Source of the DNA: Trachythela sp. YZ-2020
Lineage: Eukaryota; Cnidaria; Anthozoa; Malacalcyonacea; Clavulariidae
Assembly (NCBI GenBank): GCA_016169945.1
Contig: JADLSH010000393.1
Span: 8,469,501-8,533,500, forward strand
Length of the DNA stretch: 64,000 bases
Direction of reading: 5' to 3'
Below, one piece after another: positions 35,285-47,914 of this stretch. Under the pieces are notes generated by a model. It had not been told where the DNA came from and did not search any database. It saw only the letters and a program-made list of their open reading frames with translations. A program made the translations under genes and the position numbers. The number at the start of each line of letters is the position of its first letter. Position 1 is the stretch's first letter.

Positions 35285-37637
35285 ATATGGCACATGGATT
35301 AAACAGCTTCGCTAAATATACACAACAAATAAAGCACAAAAGTAACCCATTGTTTGTTTTATATACAACAGAATCTTACAATGAGATGAAATCAGCACAA
35401 ACAAACACAATGTTCAATAACTTTTTAAGTAAACTTCACTTCGTGCCGCATGTTGACGTTCTGTTTGTCTGCCTGTCTCACTGTCTGTCTGTTGAATGAC
35501 TAAAAATGTTTTTTATAAAATATACAGTAACAACTTACATCAAACTTGGCACTTTTCTATGTAAGTTTTCGTAAAACTATAGTTTAAAAATCCACCACTT
35601 GCATCTTCTTGGAAAGACAACCAACTGAGTGAAGCAAGGTTCATACACACACAAGTGACACAACTACTTCAGTGCTTCGACCTGGCTTCGACTCCTTCGA
35701 GCGCTAGCCTTCGACCAGACGACCACGTGCGAATATGCAGCAAATCGCATGCGCGTGCAGTGTGGGGATCAATATAGAAGCGGAGGGGGCGGGATAGGAA
35801 GGGATAGGTGGTGTGCGCGCGCTGTATACGTACCTCTAACCTCTAGTTCTACTAACCGTGGCTGTATTAATCTGTATAGTATAGTAGTCTGTAATTTTTT
35901 ATCTTCATTATGAAATAAAAGGAAATATCATTCTTGTGAAAAGGAGCAAAAGATATATTGTTTGCGACAACAAGTCATATGTTTTAGACAAAGATAGGTA
36001 GCAATTTGCTTTAAAAATCCTTTCTAAAGTTTCGCAATACATCTAACCTAATTTCCATAATTTGTCGCAATATAAGTTGTTTTGATAATACCAACGCATT
36101 GGCATGATATGGTTGTTATTTAATCCTCCCAGGACAAGCTTTACCAATAGGGCTGATGTTCACCTCGTATCCAAGGCATATTTTAACATATATACTGGGG
36201 GGTCACTTGGCCCTCCAGGCCCTCTTGATGGCCCCCACTCACACAAAATTGGCCCCCCACTCCCTGGGCCCTTTATACATTGGGTCATTTACAGAGTAAA
36301 TGATTTGTCTGTGTTTAACGAAATATTGTTTTTCTGGCTTATATAGTTAGACATTTTTAAAGTTTTAGTTAAAACATTGAACTACTATTGGATTACAAGT
36401 AAAATATTCAATCTTATAGTATTCAGAATTGGCCATTTCAGAGCTCCAGATTTCAAAATTTTCCTGGGGAAAAGCTCCCCCGGACCCCTACAGGGCTCGC
36501 GCCTTCAGCACTCAGATTAAGGGGCCTTTTTCACAAATGGCCCCCCACTTACAAATCCTTAAAATATGCCCTGCTCGTATCTATAGAGGGATCATATGTA
36601 GCGTCACAAAACTTGTAATATATTAAAAACGAAAGCTGAAAAGCTGATTATTTTATATGTTTTGTAGATCATAATACCGAGTATTGTTCAAAATTTCTAG
36701 GTTGATACAAAATATTCCTTCCTGAGTTAGAGAATTTTTAATATGCTGCTGACGTCAGCATGATATTAGAAAAAGGACCGTTAGAGCTATTTTGTATAAC
36801 GTAATTTGATGCATAGAGTTTCGTTACTGATTAAATATTATGTGGCTTATCTTTTGGTAAATCAATTTGAATATTTTATTTGAAGAAATGGTCATACTTG
36901 CACATCAGTTGTATTTTGGCCGCCATGTGATGCCAATATTTCAAAGTGCTTCAGCCAAAATGCTACTACTGTAATTTGGAACAGATTACTAATCCTTTTG
37001 AAAGTCAAACCAACATTTTCAGTTACGTTGTGCATAATGTAATAGCGTGTAACAACTTTTGAAATAATGCTGACGTCAGCAGTTTTTATAATTAAAAACT
37101 CTGGAAAGAAAAATTGCACAAACCTAATTTTTTTGTGGAATGTTCTTCCTAATGATGGATAAAACCTGCTAAAGTTTCAGTGCAATAATCTGGATTTTAA
37201 GAGTTTATTATTTAACGTGAAACCGGCCCTCTATATGAGAAGGGTCACCCCTCTCGCTTCCAAACACATTGAATGATTTCCGTACAACTCATTTTTTTTA
37301 TTACGAAGTCCATAATTGAGAGGGAGCTTAATAACAGATTTATGTATGTTGGAACGAAAACGTGCCTCAGAAACAATAAACAATTTTTTGTCACGAAGGT
37401 CTTTTTAGAAAAATGATCAAAAATGCCTCCCCCCACCACACATGGGAAAATTCTAGCGGATGAATTTTCACGAAGTTTGTCTTTTTAATGTATACGCAGA
37501 GTTGAAATACATTCAATTTATACTTGAAATTGAACTAACGGGCAAGCGAGCTAATGTGGAACTAGACAATCATTTTCAAAAGTGTTGGGACGGATGCTCC
37601 AAATACCTATAATTTTAACAATAGGATCAATCTATAT
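35285..37637. other. No gene; GC-rich patches and C-run repeats
   Basis: 35690-35830 is locally GC-rich, with GGGGGCGGGA and GTGTGCGCGCGCTG, possibly a promoter-like or repeat-derived patch. 36195-36260 and 36470-36560 carry GGCCCTCCAGG, GGCCCCCCACT and CTCCCCCGGACCCCTACAGG blocks typical of the C-rich repeat seen elsewhere here. No coding domain was seen. Confidence 0.4.
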
Positions 37638-38257
37638 GAAAAATACAACAAGAACTTCGACGTTTCGAACGAAGGCGCTTTTATAGTGTATACAAAAGCG
37701 ATCACGTGATAAAATATAAACCAATCAGATGGATTTACGGTCAAAACAAGTATAAACAAAATATGGAAATCACATTACAAAATATGTTAATTATGTGTGA
37801 GATGAGGTAAGATGTAGGATATCTGTTTATGTCTGCTGAGGTAGGAAATGAGACACATTTCTTGTCGATCTCTTACGTCTATCATTGCTGCCTGAAATGG
37901 GACAGAGAGCTCGAATTTTCATATGCCATACAGTGTTGAAATGTCTGGCAACAGTTTGTTTTAGACAGATATACTGCATCTCACCTCATCTCAAACATAG
38001 TTTCGTAATTTCTCCTATTCATGTCTTTTCACCTTAGTTTCTTTCCATGTTAATATATTTTATAATGTGATTTCCATATTTTGTTTTGATAAATTCCATC
38101 TGATTGGTTTATTTTTACCACGTGATCGCTTTTGTATACTCTATAAAAGCACATGTTTTTCTCCGACCCACGGTACTAACTTCCAGACGAAGGGCCTTCG
38201 CTCGAAACGTCGAAGATGAGAAGATCTTCAGTGTTGTATTTTTCAATTTTCAGGTAC
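37638..38257. mobile_element. Inverted-repeat (foldback) element
   Basis: The left arm 37638-37800 (GAAAAATACAACA, CTTCGACGTTTCGAACGAAGG, TATACAAAAGCGATCACGTG, AACCAATCAGATGG, ATATGGAAATCACATTA) is mirrored in order at 38047-38257. The spacer is about 250 bp and contains GAGATGAGGT / ACCTCATCTC copies. No transposase is present. The right end is shared with the degenerate repeat at 5.8-6.0 kb. Confidence 0.75.
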
Positions 38258-38602
38258 ATTGATCCTAAAGACCCGAAGCTTATTGTATATAGACGCTACC
38301 TACACTGGCTCAACACATTCCCCGTGCCACTTATAATTATTACCGTCATATTTGATGCGCTATACTCGCTATTGTGTTTTGATTGGGAAAACAATATTGA
38401 TTGCGGTGGAGGGATGGGGATTGGAAGATTAATGTGTGTTACAAACTGTATAGATTCACCTACGATCTTGAAAGTGATTGTCTGAAAGGCATATTTAACC
38501 TCCTTGAAAGAATATTTTACCAAGTTATTTTCATGAAATTCAAACAACATCTACCGTAACATATTTACTGAATTACGTTGAGCTTTACGTTGGCATATAA
38601 TA

Positions 38603-38831
38603 GGGCCATTTATACGGGAGAAAATAAGTCGCGAATTACATAAGACGCGTCTTATATAAGACGCGAACACACTCGTATAAATGGTCAAATTCTAGTAAGT
38701 CGCGACTTAAATAAGAACAGTGGTTCAGGCTGTTCCACAATAAGTCGCGACTTATTATAATTTGACCATTTATACGAGTGTGTTCGCGTCTTATGTAAGA
38801 CGCGACTTATTTTCTCCCGTAAAAATGGCCC
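38603..38831. mobile_element. 229-bp near-perfect palindromic MITE, TA target
   Basis: GGGCCATTTATACGGGAGAA at the left end is inverted (TTCTCCCGTAAAAATGGCCC) at the right end, and the arms continue through TAAGTCGCG / CGCGACTTA blocks to a short centre near 38715. TA flanks both ends. The arms also contain smaller ACGCGTCTTATATAAGACGC palindromes. Confidence 0.85.
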
Positions 38832-39097
38832 TATTACGTCATTTACCATGCGTGCTTTGGTCAATATATATACATCTAATTAACATGATAGAATAGTATA
38901 TATAAATGAAGTTATGAACATATGATGTGATGGGGAGGCAAGTGCGTCAAGATGCATATTATTAATACTGGTCTATGCACACCCCTCCCCCATTCCTCAT
39001 TTTCTCCTCGTTGCTTGCCACTGCACACTATGCCTATGGTGAAGTGACACAGAACTCATTGGCTAGAAGTTGAACTCGTCGTTTTGGGAGACTTCAA

Positions 39098-39735
39098 AAA
39101 AAGCACTTCGATAAATTAATCAATGAATTTGTTTCCGACCGCTAATAAACAATTAGATTATGAGCTCAAGATTTCTATGAGGTGAGAGTTGATGAGGGCG
39201 AAGCCCAAATGAACTATCATCTCATAGAAATCGAGAACGAATAATCTAATTGTTTTAGTAGAAACCAGCAAGAAAACAGTATTTCAAAACGTTTTCAAAA
39301 TTTATAGAAATAAATTCGTTAAAATCGCGCCGAGGAGATGGCTGTTTCGCCACTCGCTATCTATCGACAATTAGATAGCGAGTAGCGTAGCAAATAATCA
39401 AATTACAGCATTTGCAATAGTATACTAGTATGATTCTACTAAATATAGTTAGTGGTCGGAAACAAATTCATTGATTAACTTATCGAAGTGCTTTTTTTAT
39501 CAAATTGTCGATAGATAGCGAGTGGCGAAACAGCAATCTCCTCGGCGCGATTTTAACGAATTTATTTCAATAAATTATGAAAACGTTTTGAAATACTGAT
39601 TGCTTGCTGGTTTGTACTAAAACAATTAGATTATTCGCTCTCGATTTCTATGAGATGATAGTTCATTCGGGCTTGGCCCTCATCAACTATCACCTCATAG
39701 AAATCTTGAGCTCATAATCTAATTGTTTAATAGAG
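39098..39735. repeat. Nested palindromic foldback element
   Basis: Three inverted modules are seen. A: GCACTTCGATAA...GTTTCCGACC at 39111-39142, inverted at 39455-39495. H: a hairpin of about 105 bp starting ACAATTAGATTATGAGCTC at 39148, inverted at about 39625-39730. B: ACCAGCAAGAAAACAG...ATCGCGCCGAGGAGATGGCT...CTATCTATCGACAATTAGATAGCGAG, also inverted. Left order is A-H-B and right order is A'-B'-H', so insertion or rearrangement has occurred within the palindrome. There is no coding sequence. Confidence 0.75.
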
Positions 39736-40067
39736 GTGCAAAACATGATTAGGCTACGACATTATTAAGTAGTAATTACAATGAATCACCAATAATATCC
39801 AATCTTAATTAAATTACGTCATGTCGTCATATCATATATAGCTATATTATGTTGGTTTGAATTGAAAATTCATAGTTGTTTCGGATAAACTCAACATTAA
39901 TCGCTCACGTTTGAAAAAGGGAATAGAATAAATGATCCAATACTCAGTCTCTATATATAGGTTTTAAATATCAGTGATACTGAATAGAATGCCAATATAA
40001 AATTCAAACTTGTGAAATGGGATGTATTGATGCAATGCAACAGCCAGATTAAAGACACAGTGATGAT

Positions 40068-40385
40068 GCTAATTAACAATTAGATTATGAGCTCAAGATT
40101 TCTATGAGGTGATAGTTGATGAGGGCGAAGCCCGAATGAATTACTATCATCTCATAGAAATCGAGAGCGAATAATCTAATTGTTTTAGTAGAAACCAGCA
40201 AGAAAACAGTATTTCAAAACGTTTTTCATAATTTATTGAAATAAATTCGTTAAAAATCGCGCCGAGGAGATGGCTGTGTCGCTACTCGCTATCTATCGAC
40301 AATTAGATAGCGAGTAGCGTAGCCAATCAAATTACAGCATTTGCAATAGTATACTAGTATATGATTCTACTAATGATTATTAATT
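40068..40385. repeat. Second copy of the foldback H-B module
   Basis: ACAATTAGATTATGAGCTCA, GATGAGGGCGAAGCCCGAAT, GAGCGAATAATCTAATTG, AACCAGCAAGAAAACAG, CGCGCCGAGGAGATGGCTG and ACTAGTATATGATTCTACT repeat the left half of the 39.1-39.4 kb element in direct orientation with few differences, suggesting recent spread. Confidence 0.8.
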
Positions 40386-42680
40386 ATTGGGCTAAATTGG
40401 CAGGAATATGTTTTTTGAAATGTTTTTAATCGCCATTGGTATTGTCCTTGCTTGGGGAGAATCTTCGTTTCAAATGTTGAATAATTGATGACAATGAAAC
40501 TCTTACTGACCTCACGAAACAAATGCAATTAAACTTACCACTGAAACACGATTTTCTGTAAAATTTTAATCATGTATCTCGTATTTTGGTTGATAACTCT
40601 CCAACTGAACCAAAGGGGACTACTTTAAAGAACACGCCTCCCTGGCCGCGAGATGAAATGGTGATATATATACTCCTTTATAAAAAACAAATTGAATATT
40701 CGTTTGTGTATACTCAGTTTTTCTTTCATATAATTATATATTTATCTGCAAGGATACAATTTGACGAATATATCGTTTAATATAAGAACTCACAGCAATT
40801 AAGTTACGGAAATGATATCACGAGACTATATTATAATTGTTTGAAATATTTTACACTCAGGCAAACCCAAATTAAACATAAAAAGTTTGTAATTACAACT
40901 CTTGCTTTGTAATCCAATTCCGATCTACATCTGTCTAGTTTAAAAACAACAATTCATTCATATTTTCCAGTTATTATTGTTTGTAGTCCTCACCCAGCAA
41001 TGGAATCATTTCCATGAATGCGGAAACATAAATTTCGGAATCTCACAACCAGGAATTGCATCGTCGCATCATAAAGTAGCGATCTTAAGTTCTTCTCTAG
41101 CCCTGCAATAATGCAATATTTGACTTAAATTTCTTTACATTCTTCGTTTTCAAGACTCAAGTATACTCTTTTACTACCAAGCTTTAGCATGCAAACTATG
41201 CAATTTAATCCCGTGCAATTTTTTTGTTTTTTGTTCACCATCAAACATCTATTGCTTGCAAGTGGGAAATCTATTAAGCTTTTCTTCATAGGTGCCAAAA
41301 TCAGTGAAAACATATATTCTTATTCCAGGAAATTAAGTAGGTGTAGAAACGACAGATAATAGCAGATACAATATAAAGTGCATGACAGCGTGAGTGTAGA
41401 CTGTTCCAAAGATTGTCATGATAAGAACATATTACATTATCATATTTCAGTTTCCCGTAGACTGGAGCAACTTTACAAGAAATATATACTTCTCAAATTC
41501 GGCAGGAAAGAGCAAGAACTATCCTTTGAAATGCTCACTGACTATGGGTAAAAAATGCAACTTAATTTTTCATTTCGACTGTCTTACGCGTAAACCCCGT
41601 TATATATCCTTGTATATAAACTGTCTCAACAAATCGAAGCAGTCATCAAAGTATTCGCTTAAGTTCGATTGGCATGTAATTTTACGAAGTTTGAAATTTT
41701 TATCATACAAATAAACTATATTTCTACACAAGCTATAGCCTATACATTTGTCTTTGAATCAAAAGCAGAAGGCTGGAATGTATTTCCTAATTACATGCAT
41801 GTTCAGTTACTAATTTTTCTCATGACGTTCTATTAATACTGTTCTCAAAGGCCTGGTATTTGCTAAATCTTTTAAAATATTTGTTTTTTTGTCAAGCCAG
41901 ACCGAAAGTAAACGCAAACTTAAAATTAATTGTCGGTCACCTGCACAACTAAGATGACGTGTTGAAATTGAAATAATATGTTATATGTATTTCCTTTTGG
42001 CTTTAGTAGAAACAAACTAATAAGAAAAATATATTAAAAGTTGGCAGCCAAGCTAACAAACTACACCAGCCTGTATTTAGTTGTAACGTGTTTAAGTATA
42101 TTCATACAAGCCTATATTACAACTATTATATCCTGCATGAGACTAACTATATAAACACATGCATTATAATATTACCTATAATTTCTATGCTTGAAATAAA
42201 TGTCATTGTTTCGATCATTGAAACGTATCTAGAACAGTGTGTCTACATTGTATATTGGACAATATACTGAAACATATATCTTGTTTTAAATTCGGCTTTA
42301 TATAGCGATAGTAAATATTGTTATCAATATACAGTATAGCAGTCATAATATATCACCCGGCGCTATTCTTCCAGGCTTTACAATTCACATTTAATTCTTG
42401 CTCTTATCGAAATGAGCTACCTAAAACTACAACTGATAATAGTTTATCTGTTTGGGAATTAATAATAGATTAAGCCATTATTTCGTTTTACATGGACAGC
42501 TGTATAGTAAAGGCGTTCTATACAATTCTATACATTGCAGGCAAACCTTAGGCAGAAATATTGAAGTATTTATAGTGCAGTGTGCAAACATATATCTATA
42601 TATATGAGTACCTGATGCACATGCAGACGTACTCAGAGTGTTAAAGAAGAACTATACTACTTGTTTAACAATCCCATTAT
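40386..42680. other. No gene recognised; 3' flank of the calcium-sensor gene
   Basis: AT-rich with short frames only. No repeats with clear ends were noticed. Confidence 0.45.
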
Positions 42681-43253
42681 TCACATACAGCTTGGATTTT
42701 CAAGCAGTTTCATAAACGTGGGATATCGTTTTGCTCCAGCGACAAACTCAGCTTCGTTTATATTCCCGTCCTTGTTGGAGTCAAGTAAAGAGAACATTTT
42801 ATGCGCCATTCGTTCAGGAGTACTTTCATCTCTTGCTAACTTAACGTTTGTTCGTCCAGCGACTTTGAAGACAGAACGTACAATTTCTAACATTTCTTCT
42901 CGGTTAATTGTCCCACTGCCGTCTATATCATACATAGAGAATGCCCATTTTAACTTCTCGTCCTGGGAACCACGGGAAATAATTGACAAACTGCACAAAA
43001 ACTCACGAAAATCTATAGTTCCGTCGTTGTTTTTATCAAATGTTCGAAAACAATGCCTGGCAAATTTCTTCGCGTCTCCGTCAGGAAAATAACTGCAATA
43101 TAACTCTTCAAATTTACTACGCGACATTTTACCGCTTGGACAATCCTTTTTGAATATATCGTGCCATTTCTGAATTTCCTCATCGGAAAACTGTGTCTTT
43201 GATCGAAGTTTTTCAAGATGCTCATCTGATAAGGTGCTATGTTTCTTGCCCAT
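42681..43253 (-). CDS. Neuronal calcium sensor (hippocalcin/VILIP/NCS-1-like), single exon
   Basis: An intact 190-codon frame on the minus strand starts MGKKHSTLSD, with Gly2 and a basic stretch suited to N-myristoylation as in recoverin-family proteins. EF1 (residues about 36-47, KKDCPSGKMSRS) is the degenerate CPxG-type hand of this family and should not bind calcium. EF2 (73-84, DKNNDGTIDFRE), EF3 (109-120, DIDGSGTINREE) and EF4 (158-169, DSNKDGNINEAE) have all canonical ligands. AFSMYDIDGSG and ESTPERM are family signatures. Length matches the usual 190-193 residues. The protein is expected to bind membranes on calcium binding and regulate kinases or receptors. No intron interrupts the coding sequence, and the first ATG follows upstream stops. 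The exact subfamily (hippocalcin, VILIP or frequenin) cannot be decided by eye. Confidence 0.93.
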   Translation of the reverse strand: MGKKHSTLSDEHLEKLRSKTQFSDEEIQKWHDIFKKDCPSGKMSRSKFEELYCSYFPDGDAKKFARHCFRTFDKNNDGTIDFREFLCSLSIISRGSQDEKLKWAFSMYDIDGSGTINREEMLEIVRSVFKVAGRTNVKLARDESTPERMAHKMFSLLDSNKDGNINEAEFVAGAKRYPTFMKLLENPSCM

Positions 43254-46200
43254 ATTTTGTAATTAGTTGAGAAATAAGAGGATGAAAGAGTTTCTTTCTT
43301 CTACAGTAATTACGAGCAAGTTTCAAAGCTTTAGCCCAACATCTGCTATTTAACTGTTGCTACGCCACACGAAGCTGACCAAAAATTTGCATTTTAATAT
43401 TATACTTGGGTCATATTTTCCAAAACAATTCCCTGACTAGCTTATACAAAACCAATGAAAATACAAAAAGCTCTCACTTTGAGCATTACATATTGTACCG
43501 CCCAAAATTGTGAATAATTAATAACATCAATTTAAACTTCATTTGAATTTCGAACTAAACGTCAGACGTTCAGTTAAGTAGTTGATGACATGCAAATTTT
43601 GAAAGCCTTTAAATGTTTCAAAGAAACACTATCAAGTATAATTTTAAAATATGCTTGGGAACCAGCTGTTTTTAAGCGTGGCAAGAGTACTAACTACTTC
43701 TTGACTTTTGTCATTTGTGGGCAATCGGTACCTATAACACATACAGCGTTGTGTGATCTGCCTCATACTAACCGCGGCAACATGACGCTTGTTAACAACT
43801 AGCAATAGCGTGAGTCCCCGCAACGTGATATCTGAGGGCAATTTAATAATCATTATAGCAACTCAAGATATAGCCACACTTGACAAAACAAAAAATTAAA
43901 AACGGCCATGAATATATACCTGTATACGTGCAGTGTAAAAAATTAACTATAGGCCCATATATAATGCAAGTAACTATATATACTTTCACGTGCATGATAC
44001 TTTTCGTCTATTTAGCCCAATTTCCAAGAAAAATTACGGGGCGTCAAAGCGGACAATTTGCTGAAGGAATAAAGTACTAAAAAAAGGAAAATCACCAAAC
44101 TCGAAATATTTATTGAGAATGGTTATATATATCTTATGAAAAGCTTTATGACTTATATATGTAGAGTGCTGTTACCCATGCACAGTTGTAAAATAACTAT
44201 AATGTTTACAAAAGTCAAAAAGCTAAAAAGTGAGATAGCGGCGTTATAAGTTATACCGTTATAAGAAATGAAAAATGAGTCTATAAAACATCCTTCTATC
44301 AGATATTTCGTTAAATCTCTTGTATAGGTGACTTGAAAGTTGGTATAATTGAAAATATAGTTGAGCCATGAGGCATGATAATGTAAAGCAATGAAGAATG
44401 CGAATTTGCAGTAGGCAGTGGCGTTTGTCACGTAGGTTCACTATCTATGCTAAACTATCTTCGTTTTGGTCGTTACAACGAGAAAAAGATTAGAAGACTA
44501 GAAAAATACTACCTCAAACCCCACGCGTTTGAGATATTATCACATATATTGTTTATATAATTTACTTTATATATAGTTTATCGAATTCATCCATGATCTC
44601 TTGTACGGTTAAGACCACGGTAAAAATCACTAAGTGTATGTTTAAAATTTAACAGAATATTTCACGTCTCTTAGCATCAACTGTTTAAATCTGAATTGTC
44701 TTTGCCGCAGATAACGACTTTAATCTTTACTTAAACTCCATTAATAGAAGACTTTTAGTCGACTCTTCATGGAACGAGAAATGATAAAGATTTCAGGATG
44801 ATAAGAACTGAAATAACTGTCGAAAGAAAATAATTGACTCTTCTCTATACTTGTGTAAAATGTTTATAAGAAATGGAAGTTCAATAAACAGACTGAGTGT
44901 TGTATTCATTATTATATGCATGAATAGAGTGCATGGCTGACTCAAATGTTGACTTGATGTTATCTACAAACCTCTATTTAAATAACGCGGCCAAGTAAAG
45001 AGAAATATTAACGAACGTAACAAAACTTCTTTAGTTGTTTTGTTTTTCTGGAAAACACCACGTTTGTATATTTTACAAAGCTTTCGTTCCCCGACCCCGG
45101 TTCTTTATCAGTATATTTATGATATCATATATGCATGCATGCATGCAAACCAACAACGAACTATATTCAAATTTCTTTTTTTCATCGCTTTCTTATCACG
45201 TGATTATACAAAAAAGGCATCAGGAGACATTAGTCTGGAAAACTTATTTATTTTTAAACTGGAAATGGAAATGGCCAAGACAGGAATTTTGCATTTTAAC
45301 TTGCTTTTTGTAATTAAATATGTATAGACTATAGTTAGAAAAATTCTCGGGAAATTGTTAGATGGTTTATCTAATAAAATTGTGTCGTCATTCGACTGAG
45401 TGTTTGGCTATTGAAGTAAGGATTGTCTAATTTAAAGAGTGCATTACGTGTAAACTGAAGGCAAATATCTAAAATTCGTCATTCTCATATCAGATCCTCA
45501 TTCTCAGTTTATATATAATTCCTATATACTACCACAATATCGAATATAGATATAGTCAGACCCGTTTAAGGAAATGAATAAAATGCCTGCAGAGTCAATT
45601 GTGAATACTAACATAACATGTCTCTGTGGCAGAAATCGCGTTGGATGTTGCAGCAAAAATGTATTCGTGCAATATGGTCTTGAAATGAGGTAGTATAAGC
45701 GATAATACTGCATGCTGCAACTGCAACAAAAGCTAATTGCAAATGTTTTCCATGTTTACTCATGTTGTTTCACGTTTTGTTGCAAGTTTCGGCAATTTTG
45801 TTACACTTATTGCTTCGCATTTACATCTACTTATGTTTTGAGTCAAGGATTGGTCTATACTTAATTTGTCAAAGAAATACTAGTACCTATAGATGAATAT
45901 AGAAATCTCAAGATAATTTCTGGTTAACTTGGCAGCACGGGAAAACATAAAATATTCATTGAAATTGGATTAACTCAACGTCGGCTTGTTTGATGTTTAT
46001 CACAAGATGTTGTGTTTAAGATCGGCAAAGATGGCTAAATATTGTTTTCGTTTATAGACATTGCATGAAGCAAGGTCATGCATAGCCTTTCAATTGAGAT
46101 AAAGAACTGACATAACACTTCGAGTGGGCCGAGGTTGACACCCTCGCTTTGTGTCTGTGTCATTCGCCAGATAAATGTTATTCAATGGCCCTTTATAAGT

Positions 46201-46417
46201 TAAGAGGCTGCCTTTTAACCCGTACATAACAAACTGGATGATTGATAATACGTTATATAATTTACTTATCATTTGGTTAGCCCGAGCCACGCCCGTAGGG
46301 TGTAAGCCTGTTCCGAGGGTACTAATTTCGTGAATTCCGTCCGCTAGCGGAGTGAAAACGTTATCGGTAAAATGCAATTTAAGTTTTCGAAACGTTCAAG
46401 GTTGAGTTTTTCATTAA
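43254..46417. other. No gene recognised; 5' flank of the calcium-sensor gene
   Basis: The first few hundred bases upstream of 43253 are presumably 5'UTR and promoter, but no TATA box or initiator can be assigned. The rest is AT-rich with a short (GCAT)n run at 45132-45147. Confidence 0.4.
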
Positions 46418-46958
46418 GGAGGCTCCCTACAGTTTTAATTCTGTGTCGCGGGATTTTGTTCACGCGCGGGATCTTCAACCACACGCGGGACTTGACCGTG
46501 TACGCGTGACGTGCGTCAAAATTTCGTTGTCCACACGCGTGGGTATTCGAGGACTTGTCTCGCGTGAAAAATGAAATCCTGATTTTTCTGACGTCACACA
46601 CAAACTATAAATACATTTTTCTCCTGTTTCCTTCGGTAAATTTTTTTTTAAATTTGCATACATCACAGAAATCACAAAATGCATACAATATGCGATTTTA
46701 AAAAAATTCGGCTCCGAGGAATTTTTTTTAAATCGCATATTTCAATACTTTGTACTTTAGGTGCTCGTGTGCAAAAAATAAAAAAGTACGACAATCTCTA
46801 AATCGCGTTGTTACCATGGCAACGTAAATATTTAGAAACATTTTTTGTTCTTCGTAATCTGCAATATTGTGGCAATCTGATGGCCAAGTCTCGTGATCAT
46901 ACCTTGCAAAATGAGCAAATAATGAACCTTAGAGCACATTTGCGTGTAGGGAGCCTCC
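46418..46958. mobile_element. MITE, TTAA target, TIR GGAGGCTCCCTAC
   Basis: GGAGGCTCCCTACA at the left end is inverted (TGTAGGGAGCCTCC at the right, allowing for 1-2 differences), with TTAA on both sides (46414-46417 and 46959-46962). The interior contains clustered ACGCG motifs (46448-46560). A solo, related end (GGTGGCTCCCTACAG after TTAA) occurs at 53893-53910. Confidence 0.75.
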
Positions 46959-47225
46959 TTAAATCCAAGCTTATAGAATGCAAAATAACATACCTACACT
47001 ATATATATATACATTTCGGAAGTTGATAATTCTATAGTTACAAGTACTAATCTTTTAACTATTTTTGCCATTTTGTACAAAAAGTAAAAAACATTGAGAG
47101 TGTTTCCATGGTTACCACTTATAGTGGACCAGCGTTCGGTCAGCGGTGGGCTAATAAGAAACACTTTAAGTTGAAACAAATTTTGGGAATAGAGATTGGA
47201 CTACGAAATGTTCAGCATTTATTAA

Positions 47226-47454
47226 GGCAATTTTCCATTACGGTCGCTTTGCCCGCGCGGGCGGATCGACCATGTTTCAACTTTCGCTGTAGGTGTCTAG
47301 CGTGAGATTTTTTTGTCCGCTTTACACCTCGCGGACACGCCTGAAAGTTGAACTACATTCAACTTTCTTGGCGTGCCCGCGCGACTAATTATTCACGTGA
47401 TTCGAATCGGTCGCTTCGCCCGCGCGGGCAAAACGACCGTAATGGAAAATGGCC
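47226..47454. mobile_element. MITE with TIR GGCAATTTTCCATTACGGTCG
   Basis: The left GGCAATTTTCCATTACGGTC is mirrored by GACCGTAATGGAAAATGGCC at the right end, and CTTTGCCCGCGCGGGC / GCCCGCGCGGGCAAA continues the inverted match. The target duplication is not clear. Confidence 0.75.
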
Positions 47455-47621
47455 GTTAGTCACAACTGTTGTTGTTGGATGCAAGCGAAGATATATTATT
47501 GGCAACTCTTAATACCGTCGCCCGTACTTTGATCTGTCAATTCGTACTTTAAAATCACGTACTAAAAAATAAAAACCACAAAAAACTTGGCGCACAAATA
47601 TGTATACGTTATCATGCGATG

Positions 47622-47757
47622 GCGAGTACAATTAGGGATTAATAGTACGAGTGATGTTTGGAAACTTTGGCAAAATTGGACGAGCCGCCGGGGCGAGTCC
47701 AATTTGGCAACATTTTCAAACATCACAAGTACTATTAATGCCTAATTGTACGAGCAA
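47622..47757. repeat. Palindromic MITE-like hairpin
   Basis: GAGTACAATTAGG...TTAATAGTAC, GTGATGTTTG and CCAAATTGGAC pair with the mirrored right half around a centre near 47690 (GCCGCCGGGGCG), giving a stem of about 60 bp with mismatches. Confidence 0.65.
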
Positions 47758-47777
47758 CATCGCATGATTACTTGTTT

Positions 47778-47914
47778 ATTATTAGCATGACAAAATTTCC
47801 GCCATTTTGTTTGTTTCGGGAAAATCATTAATTGTACTGCAGTACAATTAATGAAATAATTGTACTCCTCTCAACCAATCAGCATCCAGTAATTTTATCA
47901 TGCTAATAATAAGG
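47778..47914. repeat. Palindromic MITE-like hairpin
   Basis: TTATTATTAGCATGA at the left end is inverted as TCATGCTAATAATAA at the right end. An internal ACTGCAGT/ACAATTAAT palindrome lies near 47840. It adjoins the previous hairpin. Confidence 0.6.

Noticed and set aside
35690..35830. CpG-island promoter
   Set aside because: The patch is GC-richer with a GC box, but no gene starts nearby; insufficient support.
42661..43092. 143-codon plus-strand frame overlapping the calcium-sensor gene
   Set aside because: It is the antisense shadow of the intact EF-hand coding sequence.
46808..47026. Short plus-strand frame spanning a MITE end
   Set aside because: It crosses the right TIR and TTAA target of the 46.4-kb MITE, so it cannot be a gene of its own.
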